DNA of 56,212 bases, taken from NCBI GenBank assembly GCA_022360055.1, contig JAKSDO010000161.1, positions 1-56,212 of the forward strand, read 5' to 3'. Each line of letters opens with the position of its first letter. The stretch's first letter is position 1. Under the pieces are notes generated by a model that was not told where the DNA came from, ran no database searches, and saw only the letters and a list, made by a program, of their open reading frames with translations. Position numbers and translations under genes: made by a program. Below are positions 26,729 through 35,365 of this stretch, in pieces. Origin of the DNA: Cytophagales bacterium. GTDB taxonomy: Bacteria > Bacteroidota > Bacteroidia > Cytophagales > Cyclobacteriaceae.

Positions 26729-27327
26729 TTTATATGATATTTAAGAACAGAACACGTATTTAAATCAAGACTCTACCACCGATACTATCGCATAGTATTT
26801 GTAAAAATCTTAGACAGAACCTAAAAAATTATTAAAAGGCGCAATGTTAACCTCAGCGAACAGATCAAGAAAAAAAATCATCGTCATCCTAAAAAATCAT
26901 TGCCAAAGTGATATTGTTGCAACAATATAAAACCAAATAGAGTTCTATGAAAGAAAAAAAATTAAAAAAAAATTATATCTCAAGATGATATTAATATACG
27001 GAAAATATTAGCTTCTTCCTTTGAATGCGCCAATGGTTTTGAACCGATACGGATAGAATCGCACAACAAATTCGTAATTTGCTGATCACTAACTTTTTGA
27101 TGAAAAAACAACGGATCATGATCGCATGCTCTACTTATGGTATAAATCGTACCGAAATCCTTGGAAGGATAATTTCTTTGAATTTATTCGATTTTCCAAA
27201 TAAGTTCGAATCGATTGATCAACCCGATGGCTGATGGTCGATAATAATTGGAGCAAAGGATATTACTTTTTTATTTCTGTGAAGTATTTGCACTAGAATC
27301 CATCACCCCTTCAATTTTATACTTTTT
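26729..27327. promoter_or_regulatory. Divergent promoter region between PKS and phosphopantetheinyl transferase
   Basis: 599 bases with no gene, much richer in A and T than its flanks, including runs such as AAAAAAATTAAAAAAAAATT near 26956. It must hold the start sites for both divergent genes. It contains the 18-bp palindrome listed separately and a near direct repeat CCTAAAAAAT(T/C)ATT at about 26820 and 26888. No exact TAnnTTTG promoter could be pinned with confidence. Confidence 0.6.
26911..26928. promoter_or_regulatory. Perfect 18-bp palindrome, candidate operator of the PKS/PPTase pair
   Basis: ATATTGTTGCAACAATAT is a perfect 9+9 palindrome, 183 bases from the PKS start and 400 from the PPTase start. 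Uninterrupted symmetry of this length in a divergent promoter is typical of sites for dimeric helix-turn-helix repressors. No candidate repressor gene is adjacent except the ArsR protein at 28.5 kb, which has its own different operator. Confidence 0.5.
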
Positions 27328-28032
27328 ATGATACATGTTGCGGTTATTAATATAAATTCCGAGAAAGGAATCTTTGAAAAATATAATGCTTCATCGTTTT
27401 TATCGGAACCGGATTATAAAACCTATAATTCTTTATTAAAACCTTCCGACCGGCAATTGATGCTGGCATCACGCATCCTATTGGATGAAATGGCGAAATA
27501 CATCTTCGGCCGCTGTTCTATTAAAACACTTCATAAGAATTCTTTGGGGAAACCCATTCTAGATGGTATAAAGAGTGTCGGAATTTCGCACAGCGGCGAA
27601 ATCGCAGCAGTTGCAATGAGCAATGTGAGCGATATAGGAATTGACGTTCAGCATATCAAACATGTTCCTTTGCGGGATATTCAAAGTGTATTTAGCAGGC
27701 TGGAACAACAAAAATTTGAAGAATTACCGCAAGATGCCCGTCCGGGATGGTTCCATGCCCAATGGAGTAAAAAAGAGGCCATATTAAAAGCCGAAGGCAT
27801 TGGGCTTTCCATCGATCCAAAGCGAATCTATGCGGACCAAACAAGGGGTCATATCGAAAAAGGAGGCAGGTCATGGTACTTCAAAGATTGCCCCGATATT
27901 GAAAATTACTCGCTACAATTGTGCGGAGACAAGCCCTCCGAAGATGTTGAATGGTACATGTTAAAGAATAATGAACTAACCCGGTTAGTTCATCTCAAAG
28001 GACGATACGGGCAAAATGCCCGTGCCGGCTAA
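27328..28032 (+). CDS. 4'-phosphopantetheinyl transferase, Sfp superfamily
   Basis: A 234-residue enzyme that moves phosphopantetheine from CoA to the serine of carrier proteins. The Mg/CoA motif GIDVQ (Asp106) and the second motif W-S-K-K-E-A (Trp146 to Ala151, with Glu150) are intact, as is the N-terminal LGKP motif near 73 and SHSG near 87. It is divergent from the PKS across one shared upstream region, so it most likely activates the PKS carrier domain at Ser1747. The gene end contains two small inverted repeats (ACGGGCA/TGCCCGT at 28007-28023 overlaps the last codons). Confidence 0.92.
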   Translation: MIHVAVININSEKGIFEKYNASSFLSEPDYKTYNSLLKPSDRQLMLASRILLDEMAKYIFGRCSIKTLHKNSLGKPILDGIKSVGISHSGEIAAVAMSNVSDIGIDVQHIKHVPLRDIQSVFSRLEQQKFEELPQDARPGWFHAQWSKKEAILKAEGIGLSIDPKRIYADQTRGHIEKGGRSWYFKDCPDIENYSLQLCGDKPSEDVEWYMLKNNELTRLVHLKGRYGQNARAG

Positions 28033-28081
28033 AGGGAAGAACTTCCCCGGCAGAAGAGGGGCTCAAGTTGCTATAAATCTT

Positions 28082-28537
28082 TCAATTCAGTTTTTTGGGC
28101 ACCTTTATATTTTCATCCAGTATGCGGAGCATGTGCACCCAGGTCTTTGTCCTTCTGTCCATGTCCGAAGGGATGGTGTCAAAATACTGGGTAAGAGAAA
28201 GGAAAGATTCGCGTTCGGCAATCTGTTCCAGCCTGATCTTTACCGTGCTTTTTGGCGGGGCGGATGGAAGACCTCCATATTCAAAGCTGAATGTCAGGAG
28301 CTCAGGAGCCCGGATCTCGAGGTACTCTCCTCGAATGAAGAAACTGGCGGTCCTCGCACTTTTGAGTTCGATGGAGTATTGTCCGCCGACCTGCACATCC
28401 GTTTGCACCCTTCCCACGGTCAGGTGTTCCGGGCCGAACCACTTCACGATCAGATCGGGCTTAACCAACCAATCGAACAGTTCCGAGACCGAACAGTTGA
28501 ACTTTCGGCGGACATATACCCTATTTGTTGCTTTCAT
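28082..28537 (-). CDS. SRPBCC/AHSA1-family protein
   Basis: A 151-residue helix-grip protein. KWFGPEHLTVG and the VGGQYSIEL strand followed by the EAxxPERL-like segment (RAPELLTFSFEY) are typical of the AHSA1-like SRPBCC group, which forms a deep ligand pocket. ATG at 28537 (MKATNRV) is preferred; a GTG lies at 28543. The start overlaps the ArsR gene's 3' end by 17 bases, so the two are translated from one message. ArsR plus AHSA1-like pairs are common and the ligand is usually unknown. It is convergent with the PPTase, 49 bases apart. Confidence 0.8.
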   Translation of the reverse strand: MKATNRVYVRRKFNCSVSELFDWLVKPDLIVKWFGPEHLTVGRVQTDVQVGGQYSIELKSARTASFFIRGEYLEIRAPELLTFSFEYGGLPSAPPKSTVKIRLEQIAERESFLSLTQYFDTIPSDMDRRTKTWVHMLRILDENIKVPKKLN

Positions 28538-28865
28538 CAGCACGGTCGATCAGGTTTTCCAGTTTATCAAAGGACTGATGCCAGAAGTTCGAATAATAGG
28601 AGATCCATTCAAGCGATTGCTTCAAGGATGCTCTGTTCAGGGACAACACGCGATATTTGCCCTGCTTTCGCTTGGTGAGTACCCGGGCATCTTCCAGAAT
28701 ACGGATATGCTTGCTCAGCGCCTGAAATGAAATGGAAAAAGAACCGGTGAGCTCCAGCAAGGTCGAGTCCCTTTCATGAAGCAGCTCAATTATTCTTCTT
28801 CTATTCCCATCGGCCAGTGCGCTGAAAACCTTGTCCCGGTCGATCCTGCCGGCAGCGGTACCCAT
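28521..28865 (-). CDS. ArsR-family winged-helix repressor
   Basis: A 114-residue regulator with the winged helix-turn-helix core: ALADGNRRRIIELL, then the recognition region SISFQALSKHIRILEDARVL and the wing KRKQGKYRVLSL. There is no cysteine metal site, so it is the non-metal branch found with SRPBCC proteins. The C-terminal extension (YYSNFWHQSFDKLENLI) is the usual dimer-side helix of this group. It probably represses its own four-gene operon through the inverted repeat at 29641-29660. Confidence 0.9.
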   Translation of the reverse strand: MGTAAGRIDRDKVFSALADGNRRRIIELLHERDSTLLELTGSFSISFQALSKHIRILEDARVLTKRKQGKYRVLSLNRASLKQSLEWISYYSNFWHQSFDKLENLIDRADESNK

Positions 28866-28868
28866 AGC

Positions 28869-29174
28869 TTACAGTGTAAATCCCGCCGCCACCGGATTGA
28901 GCTGCGTAGATACGGGAGGCTCCAACGGACCGCTGGCCTTTAGCGCCATTCTGAAATCGTTGACCTCCTGAACTTTGCTTAACGCACTCAGTGTTTGTTC
29001 GTCTCGGGCAATATTGATATGAACAAAAGTTTGCCCGTCATCGAGGGTATAGGAGGAATATAACATTCCGTCTATCGGATCGACCTTTAGCCTGTCCATG
29101 ACCTTTTGAATATTCGCCTTGTTTTGCTCGGCATATTCCGGCCTTACTTTGTACTTTACTTTTACCGCTTTCAT
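28869..29174 (-). CDS. Small dimeric alpha/beta-barrel (ABM-like) protein
   Basis: A 101-residue protein that fits the ferredoxin-like dimeric alpha/beta-barrel superfamily: VKVKYKVRPEYAEQNKANIQ, then a strand-rich middle (MLYSSYTLDDGQTFVHINIA) and a second helix (ALSKVQEVNDFRMALKAS). Antibiotic-biosynthesis-monooxygenase-like proteins have this shape, but no catalytic residue is defined for the group, so the function is open. The stop is three bases before the ArsR start and it follows the SnoaL-like gene by 10 bases, within one operon. Confidence 0.55.
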   Translation of the reverse strand: MKAVKVKYKVRPEYAEQNKANIQKVMDRLKVDPIDGMLYSSYTLDDGQTFVHINIARDEQTLSALSKVQEVNDFRMALKASGPLEPPVSTQLNPVAAGFTL

Positions 29175-29184
29175 TATTCCCGTT

Positions 29185-29598
29185 TTATTCCATAAATTTC
29201 ATCAGCATATCTTTATGACATGGCAATCCAAACGAATTCCAGTACTCATACATTTTTCCGTCCTTCATTCTGAAAATATGTATGTCTTTATGACGGTAGG
29301 CCCTGCCGTTCTTTGTGCCTTCACCCACATCCATCATCGCTACCATATCCCCTTTGGCAAAAAGGTGGATCGGGGTTACCTTAAAGCCTTCCATTGTGGA
29401 GAAAGCTGCACTGATCGTTTTTACGATTTCGTAAAATCCAGCTTTATCCTGAAGCCCTTCCCGGCCATGATGGTTCTTAAAATCATCATGGATCAGATCG
29501 TCGAGGATGTCGGTATGGCCGACGTTGAAATTACTTACCAGACTTAATATGGTATCCATATTGCGCTGCTCCTGCTCGGTTACATTTTCCATGTTCAT
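29185..29598 (-). CDS. SnoaL-like / ester cyclase family protein (NTF2 fold)
   Basis: A 137-residue cone-shaped NTF2-fold protein. The pattern LIHDDFKNHHGREGLQDKAGFYEIVKTI, then FKVTPIHLFAKGDMVAMMDVGEGTKNG and KDIHIFRMKDGKMYEYWNSF, is characteristic of the SnoaL-like polyketide cyclase/ester cyclase group. Many such proteins are not polyketide enzymes. ATG at 29598 (MNMENV) is preferred; 29592 is also possible and 29646 would overlap the operator. It is the first gene of the ArsR operon. Confidence 0.8.
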   Translation of the reverse strand: MNMENVTEQEQRNMDTILSLVSNFNVGHTDILDDLIHDDFKNHHGREGLQDKAGFYEIVKTISAAFSTMEGFKVTPIHLFAKGDMVAMMDVGEGTKNGRAYRHKDIHIFRMKDGKMYEYWNSFGLPCHKDMLMKFME

Positions 29599-29640
29599 TC
29601 TTTTAGAAGGTAAGTTCAAAGATAGCAAAAATACTTTAAC

Positions 29641-29660
29641 ATTCAACTAAATGGTTGAAT
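29641..29660. promoter_or_regulatory. ArsR-type operator
   Basis: ATTCAAC-TAAATG-GTTGAAT is a perfect 7-bp inverted repeat with a six-base centre, 42 bases upstream of the first gene of the ArsR operon. Its form is like sites of ArsR proteins that partner SRPBCC genes. It is the natural site for autoregulation. Confidence 0.65.
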
Positions 29661-30182
29661 GATTTATTAAAGATGAATTTCACCTGTGTTTCTACCGCTA
29701 TCTTAAATGCTGAAGCAGAAGTTACCTCCGCGATTTTCCCATGCCTTTGCCGGACAGGCATCTCTATGCCTATTGAGTTACTCAGCAGGGAAAAAACTTA
29801 TAGGTGAAATATTTGAAAATATACTCAGAGTTCTTTGTGTACGATCTAATCTCGCATACTCTCAGCCCTGAGTTTTTCAGCGGGCCCTAAGCAGAAGGCG
29901 TGAGGTACCTTTTGATATGAAAAATATATTATAATCCAACTATTTATTAGAAAAGCAAAAACTGCTGACTAAAAAAATTTTGATCGTTCTAGCCCTTAAT
30001 TTCATTAAAAAAAGTACAATTAGTTTATAATTAGTGCTTTGCAATGCATTTAAGATATAATACTGAGGCCATGATTTCATATAAGTAGTCAAATCTTATT
30101 CACGGTACCATATTCGCTATATATTCATGTAATGAAAAATTTTGGAATATATATTCGTGTTCTATTGTCTCCTATATAGATC
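29661..30182. other. Intergenic stretch before the T9SS type B gene
   Basis: 520 bases, no gene seen. It holds repeat copy A, a short inverted repeat ATGCCT...AGGCAT at about 29740-29760, and an AT-rich last 200 bases that should carry the promoter of the large surface-protein gene. Confidence 0.5.
29708..29740 (+). repeat. Dispersed palindromic repeat, copy A (diverged)
   Basis: Reads TGAAGCAGAAGTTACCTCCG then CGATTTTCC, two changes from the core GAAGCGGAAGTTACTTCCGC. Same orientation as copies B to E. Confidence 0.6.
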
Positions 30183-33100
30183 ATGAATATAACCAAGCTC
30201 ATTTTTTTTTGTTTTTTTTTGCTATCGGGCTCATATATAAAATCTCAGATACCTCCACCGGTAGATGATACAAAGGTGCCCTTCATATCAAACATTGAAC
30301 CAGGCGTTCACGCCACAGATCAACGTTCGGTGTCATCTGTTCAGTTTGGAGCGTCATTGACCTCAAGTCCCCGCTATATCAGACAAACAAAGCGTGGCGA
30401 ACTCCTTGTAACGGTTTACGGGGGAAAAATTATGAAAATGGCAACAGATGGTTCAGTCAGCGAATTTGCGAATGTTCCTGATGTGAATTGCGCCGTGGAA
30501 GGACAAGACGGACTGGTTTATGCAGGAACTAGTACTGGTAAGGTGCTAAAGATAGCTGCTGACGGAAGTATTTCGGTGTTTTATGATATGGCAAATCTCC
30601 ATGGAAGTTCGGCAAGGGTTCATGCTATCACCCAGGTAAATAATGGTGATTTTTATGTTGTGGGATCTACTTATACTGTTGATAAGGTATTGGCTGATGG
30701 TAGCCATGCCAGTACATTTAACACTGGACACCTAAGTTATATCACAAATATTGACCAATCCGAAGATGGAGGATTTTACGTATCAAGGCCTCTGGATAGA
30801 AAAGCAAGTAAGTTGAATTCTGATGGATCAGTAATTACCGATTTTTTTAAATCGACAGAGCAAATTCAAAGTTTTATGATTGGAAGGGATGGCTACTACT
30901 ATGCATTAGCAAGGAAAAAGATCCTGAAAATAGATCCCGGCAACAAAAATATTATTGACACATTTGGAAGTTTTAATATGTCACTTGGTATGGTACGAAC
31001 CTCAGATGGAGATTTTTACGTCGCAGATGATAGCAGGTTCTATATCAACAAGGTAAGCCGGGAGTATGCTGTGTCGATTGATGAATTCACACCCAAAAAT
31101 ACTGTTATTGCTATGGTTGAAACGATTGATCCGAATGGTGATGCTTTGACCTATAAAATTTTAAGCGGGAACGGCTTGGGAGCCTTTTCCATGAATAGTA
31201 AAGGTGAAATAGTGGTTGCCGATGATATGAAATTAGACCATAGCAAAACACCAACCTTTAAACTTGAAGTGGTTGCAAATGACGGAGTTCACAGCTCACA
31301 GATTGAAGCCTTGACCATTAACCTGAAGCCGATTAATACACATGCGCCAGTTATTACACCGGGTCAGGTTTTTACAGTTTTGGAGCACGCCAATGTCGGT
31401 GTTGGTGTTGGTACCGTACAGGCAACTGATTCGGATGGCCCGGTTTTACTTGACTGGAAAATAGTCTCCGGTAACACCAACGGGACTTTTACAATTGATA
31501 GTAAGACCGGAGAAATAACTGTTAAAGACAATACCATGCTCGATGGTACCGTACTAAGCTTTAATCTGGGAATTACCGTAAGCGATATTACCCATACCAG
31601 CGCTATCGAAAATGTTAAGATAGACCTGGTATTAATAAATCATCCCCCGACATTTGACAAAGGTCCTGATATCGAAATTTCGGAAGATGCCGGATCCCAA
31701 ACTATTTCCGGATGGGCGACCAACATTACGCGTGGACGGCCATTGGAAAGCAGCCAATCCATTTCATTTAAATTGACACCTGATTTACCAACCTTGTTTA
31801 CAGCTTTGCCGGCTGTCAGCACCAGCGGCACGTTGACCTTTAAAACAGCCCCGGATGCAAATGGTCTTTCAAATCTGGAAGTGGTGCTGAAAGATGACGG
31901 AGGCGCACTGAATGGGGGACAGGATACCTCAAGCCCTCAACAATTCATAATCCGGATAAAGGAAGTCAATGATGCGCCTACATTTTCTTTGCTGTCGGAC
32001 AGTGTTTTGATTGACTATGGCACCACGAGCCACATGAGGACGAATTGGGCTATAAATATCGATCCGGGAGCTACGAATGAGGCGTCACAAAACCTGACCT
32101 TCGAAGTAATCAATGATAACAATAATCTATTCGTTGTCAACCCCTATATTGATGTTCAGGGACATCTTTATTTTGAAGTTGCGGATCAGATGTCTGGCAT
32201 CTCAAATGTCACTGTGCTATTAAAAGATGATGGCGGCACCTTAAATGGGGGCATAGACAGAAGTACCCCGGCAACATTTACTATAAAAGTGAAAGAGCCT
32301 CCGACGCATCCTCCGACAGTCATAGCCAATCAGGTTTTTTCCGTAGTCGAAGGCAGCTCCACAGGCACAATGGTTGGCAAAGTACAAGCTACAGACCTCG
32401 ATCCCAATACAACATTTCAAGATTGGAAAATCAAGAGCGGCAACGCCAACAATACTTTTTTAATTGATGATAAAACAGGGGAAATTACTGTATTTGACAA
32501 TACACGGTTAGATGGGAGTATTCAAAGTTTTGCATTAATTGTAGTGGTCGGAGATGGGCAGCATGTTAGCGCAGATGAAACAACCACCATTAATATTTTA
32601 TTAGTAAATGATCAACCTACGTTTACGAAGGGGCCTCGCGTAGAGATATTGGAAGATTCCGGCCCTCAGGTTATTAATGGTTGGGCAACAAATATATCCG
32701 CCGGAAGTCCGGCGGAGTCTGGTCAGGCACTGACGTTTTCCTTAACTGCGGATAAGCCATCTCTTTTTTCCCAAACCCCTGCATTAAAAGCAGATGGCAC
32801 TTTGATGTTTGAACCTGCCAGGGATGCAAATGGTACAACAAACATCTCAGTTGTTCTTAAAGATGACGGTGGCATCGCCAATGGAGGAGTGGACACCTCT
32901 CCTCGGCAAACCTTTGAAATATTTATTGCGCCTGTAAACGATGCTCCTTCATTTATGATGTCTTCGGCAATAATTGAGGTTGAAAACGGAGCTAAAGTTC
33001 ATCAAATAGCCAATTGGATTACAGGTATTAGCCCGGGACCTTCCGATGAGGCCAGTCAGCGTTTATCGTTCCAGCTATCAACTGACAATCAAAGTCTTTT

Positions 33101-33827
33101 TACGGATGCTCCGAAGATTGATGATCGTGGAAACCTTTCTTTTGAAGTGGCTGACCAGGTGGCGGGTCAGGCAGTAGCTGAGATAGTACTGGTTGATGAC
33201 GGGGGAACAATGAACGGAGGAAAGCACCAAAGTGATGCATATAAGTTTACAATTCAGGTAAATAAAATACCCCAATTCATTGATTTTTCACCTATTTCGG
33301 ACCAAAGAATAGGGAAACCACCTGTAAATTTGATTGCCACCGGTGGGGACTCCGGAAATCCTGTAACTTTCACCCTGGAAACCTCCCCAGCCGACGGAGT
33401 AGCACATCTCATGGGAGAAACTATCCTTCTGGATGGTACGGGAAAGGTTACGGTACGGGCAAATCAGGAAGGAAATGAGCTATATGCGGCAGCGGAAGAA
33501 GTTGTTGTAGCCTTTGAGATCAAGCAAAGTGCCCTATTCCTTCCAACCCTATTTTCGCCCAATGGCGATGCAAATAACGACTATTTTATCCTAAGAGGCG
33601 CTTCAAACATAAGTCAAATTGAATTTTCAATCTATGATAGGTACGGGAAAAGGATATTCTATTCCAATGATATCCAAAGAATCACACGTGAAGGGTGGGA
33701 CGGCTACTTCGGTGGTCAAAAGCAGCCTGTAGGCAATTACAAGTGGATACTAAATGGCAGTTACCAAAATGGGGAACCACTGAACATCGATGGTAAAAAT
33801 TCTGGAACAGTCCGCCTGATCCGATAA
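30183..33827 (+). CDS. Large T9SS type B-sorted surface protein with propeller and cadherin-like repeats
   Basis: A 1214-residue secreted protein. Order: signal peptide (1-22), a beta-propeller-like region of short repeats (about 50-300, e.g. GKIMKMATDGSVSEF and GKVLKIAADGSISVF), a first cadherin-like repeat (300-385), two tandem blocks of about 322 residues (from about 393 and 715), each a cadherin-like repeat plus two domains ending in DDGG-x-x-NGG-x-D-x-S, then a strand-rich spacer. The tail (about 1118-1214) is a type B sorting domain: LPTLFSPNGDANNDYF, DRYGKRIFY, W-DG-x-x-GG and PVGNYKWI. Such proteins cross the outer membrane by the type IX system and often act in adhesion or gliding. 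The PorP/SprF partner follows by 20 bases. Confidence 0.9.
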   Translation: MNITKLIFFCFFLLSGSYIKSQIPPPVDDTKVPFISNIEPGVHATDQRSVSSVQFGASLTSSPRYIRQTKRGELLVTVYGGKIMKMATDGSVSEFANVPDVNCAVEGQDGLVYAGTSTGKVLKIAADGSISVFYDMANLHGSSARVHAITQVNNGDFYVVGSTYTVDKVLADGSHASTFNTGHLSYITNIDQSEDGGFYVSRPLDRKASKLNSDGSVITDFFKSTEQIQSFMIGRDGYYYALARKKILKIDPGNKNIIDTFGSFNMSLGMVRTSDGDFYVADDSRFYINKVSREYAVSIDEFTPKNTVIAMVETIDPNGDALTYKILSGNGLGAFSMNSKGEIVVADDMKLDHSKTPTFKLEVVANDGVHSSQIEALTINLKPINTHAPVITPGQVFTVLEHANVGVGVGTVQATDSDGPVLLDWKIVSGNTNGTFTIDSKTGEITVKDNTMLDGTVLSFNLGITVSDITHTSAIENVKIDLVLINHPPTFDKGPDIEISEDAGSQTISGWATNITRGRPLESSQSISFKLTPDLPTLFTALPAVSTSGTLTFKTAPDANGLSNLEVVLKDDGGALNGGQDTSSPQQFIIRIKEVNDAPTFSLLSDSVLIDYGTTSHMRTNWAINIDPGATNEASQNLTFEVINDNNNLFVVNPYIDVQGHLYFEVADQMSGISNVTVLLKDDGGTLNGGIDRSTPATFTIKVKEPPTHPPTVIANQVFSVVEGSSTGTMVGKVQATDLDPNTTFQDWKIKSGNANNTFLIDDKTGEITVFDNTRLDGSIQSFALIVVVGDGQHVSADETTTINILLVNDQPTFTKGPRVEILEDSGPQVINGWATNISAGSPAESGQALTFSLTADKPSLFSQTPALKADGTLMFEPARDANGTTNISVVLKDDGGIANGGVDTSPRQTFEIFIAPVNDAPSFMMSSAIIEVENGAKVHQIANWITGISPGPSDEASQRLSFQLSTDNQSLFTDAPKIDDRGNLSFEVADQVAGQAVAEIVLVDDGGTMNGGKHQSDAYKFTIQVNKIPQFIDFSPISDQRIGKPPVNLIATGGDSGNPVTFTLETSPADGVAHLMGETILLDGTGKVTVRANQEGNELYAAAEEVVVAFEIKQSALFLPTLFSPNGDANNDYFILRGASNISQIEFSIYDRYGKRIFYSNDIQRITREGWDGYFGGQKQPVGNYKWILNGSYQNGEPLNIDGKNSGTVRLIR
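30202..30220 (+). repeat. Two 9-base T tracts inside the signal-peptide codons
   Basis: T9-G-T9 at 30202-30220 encodes the LIFFCFFLL part of the signal peptide. Homopolymers of this length at the very start of a surface-protein gene are possible slippage points; only the in-frame form is seen here. Confidence 0.6.
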
Positions 33828-33847
33828 ACAACATTTTAAATCTAACC

Positions 33848-35365
33848 ATGAATAGGTATAAATCATTCATTTTCATATTTCTAACAATTCCAGGATCTTT
33901 GACTGTAGGATTGGCACAGCAACCAAACTTAATCCAGTTTCAACGCACACCATTTCTGACGAATCCAGGGATGTTGGGAGCATTGTCAAGACCATCTGTT
34001 AGCTTCAATTTTCAGAATCGGGCGAGCGCGGCAGGAACACAATACGTTATTTCTATGGCATCTGCATTTTATCCGATCTCCATTGGATCTCATCGTCTAG
34101 GCATGGGAATGTCATTTTTAAATGATCGGGCTTCGGGTTTCATAAACACAAATGGAGGTATTCTTGGCATAGCCACCGGTATCCAACTTTCAAACAAGCA
34201 TTTACTCAGTCTTGGTATTCAGGGAGGTTTTTTTAGCGAAAATTTGGGGGATTCTTTTCAATTTTCCACGGATCAGCAATTTATTGAAGGAATCTATCAG
34301 CCAAATTTACCAACAGGCGAAAATTTTAGCGCTGAATCTGCACAATATATGAATCTTTCCACTGGATTGTACTGGCAATTTTATGATCAGAACGAACAAC
34401 AAAGGGCTTTTGCCGGATTATCAATATTCAATTTTAATGAACCTGACCGCAGTTATGTAGAAAAGGATAATATTAATCTTACAATGAAAGGTATTGCCGG
34501 ATGGAGGATCTATCAGGGTAGAGTTATCAATATCTATCCGAATTTTCGATGGGTCGCAAATCAAGGATATCAGATGTTGAGTGGAGGTTCATGGTTTAAT
34601 TTTTATTTAAACAGCCAGGCACTCTCGACACAGCAATTATCCTTAGGATTATGGTACAATAGTACAAACTCCGGGTCAACCACTATAGAACTCAGCTTAC
34701 AGCAAGTTAGAGCTGGATTGAGCTATGAAATTCCAATGGGTAATGATTTAAATCGTCAGCAAAATGGAACTTTTGAGGTTTCAATTGCATGGTTTTTCAA
34801 ACAAAAAAGAAAGCTGAGATCAGCTAAGAACATTGCTGAGAAAACGAATATGAAAATGCAGCAGGCTGTAAAGTCGGAATCGGAGTCATCGAATGAACCT
34901 CCGGAAAAAAAAGAAGTTACTTCCGGGGAATCTCCTAAAATGCCCCCTCCAATAGAAGATCGTGTTTCAGATTCCGAACCTAAGGTTGAATCACAGGTAA
35001 ATTGGCCTATGCTTACACCGGAAGAGCGGGCGCTTTTTGAAATGGATATACGTTTTGATCTGAATAGTACGGATATCGACGCTTCATCGAAGGAGTTTTT
35101 GCATAAAATTGTTAAGGTATTAAAAGAAAAAGAGTGGGTAAAGGTTAAACTTATTGGCCATACCTGCTCTGTAGGTACGGCAGAGAGAAACATCATTATT
35201 TCCAATGAAAGAGCTCAAAAAGTTCGTGAATTTATCATTGGACTTGGAATACCTGAACACCGCCTGCAGGCTTCAGGGCTTGGCGAAACCAGGCCAATAT
35301 TATCCAATGGGACGTTGAAAGGCAGGATGCAAAACAGGCGGGTCAGTTTTGAAATATCAAAATAG
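33848..35365 (+). CDS. PorP/SprF-family T9SS membrane protein fused to a C-terminal OmpA domain
   Basis: A 505-residue protein. Residues 1-24 are a signal peptide. About 25-325 is a PorP/SprF beta-barrel (NLIQFQRTPFLTNPGMLGALSRPSVSFNFQNRAS is the family's opening; RQQNGTFEVSIAWFF is the last strand). A charged, proline-rich linker (330-390) leads to an OmpA peptidoglycan-binding domain (395-505) with DIRFDLNSTDID, LIGHTCSVGTAERN, RLQASGLGETRP and NRRVSFEI. PorP/SprF proteins help deliver specific type B cargo, here the gene just upstream. The fused OmpA end would tie the barrel to the cell wall. Ordinary PorP/SprF proteins are near 300 residues, as at 42 kb. Confidence 0.88.
   Translation: MNRYKSFIFIFLTIPGSLTVGLAQQPNLIQFQRTPFLTNPGMLGALSRPSVSFNFQNRASAAGTQYVISMASAFYPISIGSHRLGMGMSFLNDRASGFINTNGGILGIATGIQLSNKHLLSLGIQGGFFSENLGDSFQFSTDQQFIEGIYQPNLPTGENFSAESAQYMNLSTGLYWQFYDQNEQQRAFAGLSIFNFNEPDRSYVEKDNINLTMKGIAGWRIYQGRVINIYPNFRWVANQGYQMLSGGSWFNFYLNSQALSTQQLSLGLWYNSTNSGSTTIELSLQQVRAGLSYEIPMGNDLNRQQNGTFEVSIAWFFKQKRKLRSAKNIAEKTNMKMQQAVKSESESSNEPPEKKEVTSGESPKMPPPIEDRVSDSEPKVESQVNWPMLTPEERALFEMDIRFDLNSTDIDASSKEFLHKIVKVLKEKEWVKVKLIGHTCSVGTAERNIIISNERAQKVREFIIGLGIPEHRLQASGLGETRPILSNGTLKGRMQNRRVSFEISK

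Noticed and set aside
27974-27990. Perfect inverted repeat AACTAACC-C-GGTTAGTT inside the PPTase gene
   Set aside because: It lies within well-conserved coding sequence near the 3' end; no regulatory role can be argued without more evidence.
28016-28730. Long + strand frames of more than 200 codons opposite the ArsR and SRPBCC genes
   Set aside because: They are antisense to two well-recognised genes and resemble no protein family.
35215-35365. C-terminal half of the 91-residue toxin frame as real protein
   Set aside because: It is the exact antisense of the OmpA domain end and does not resemble a toxin.
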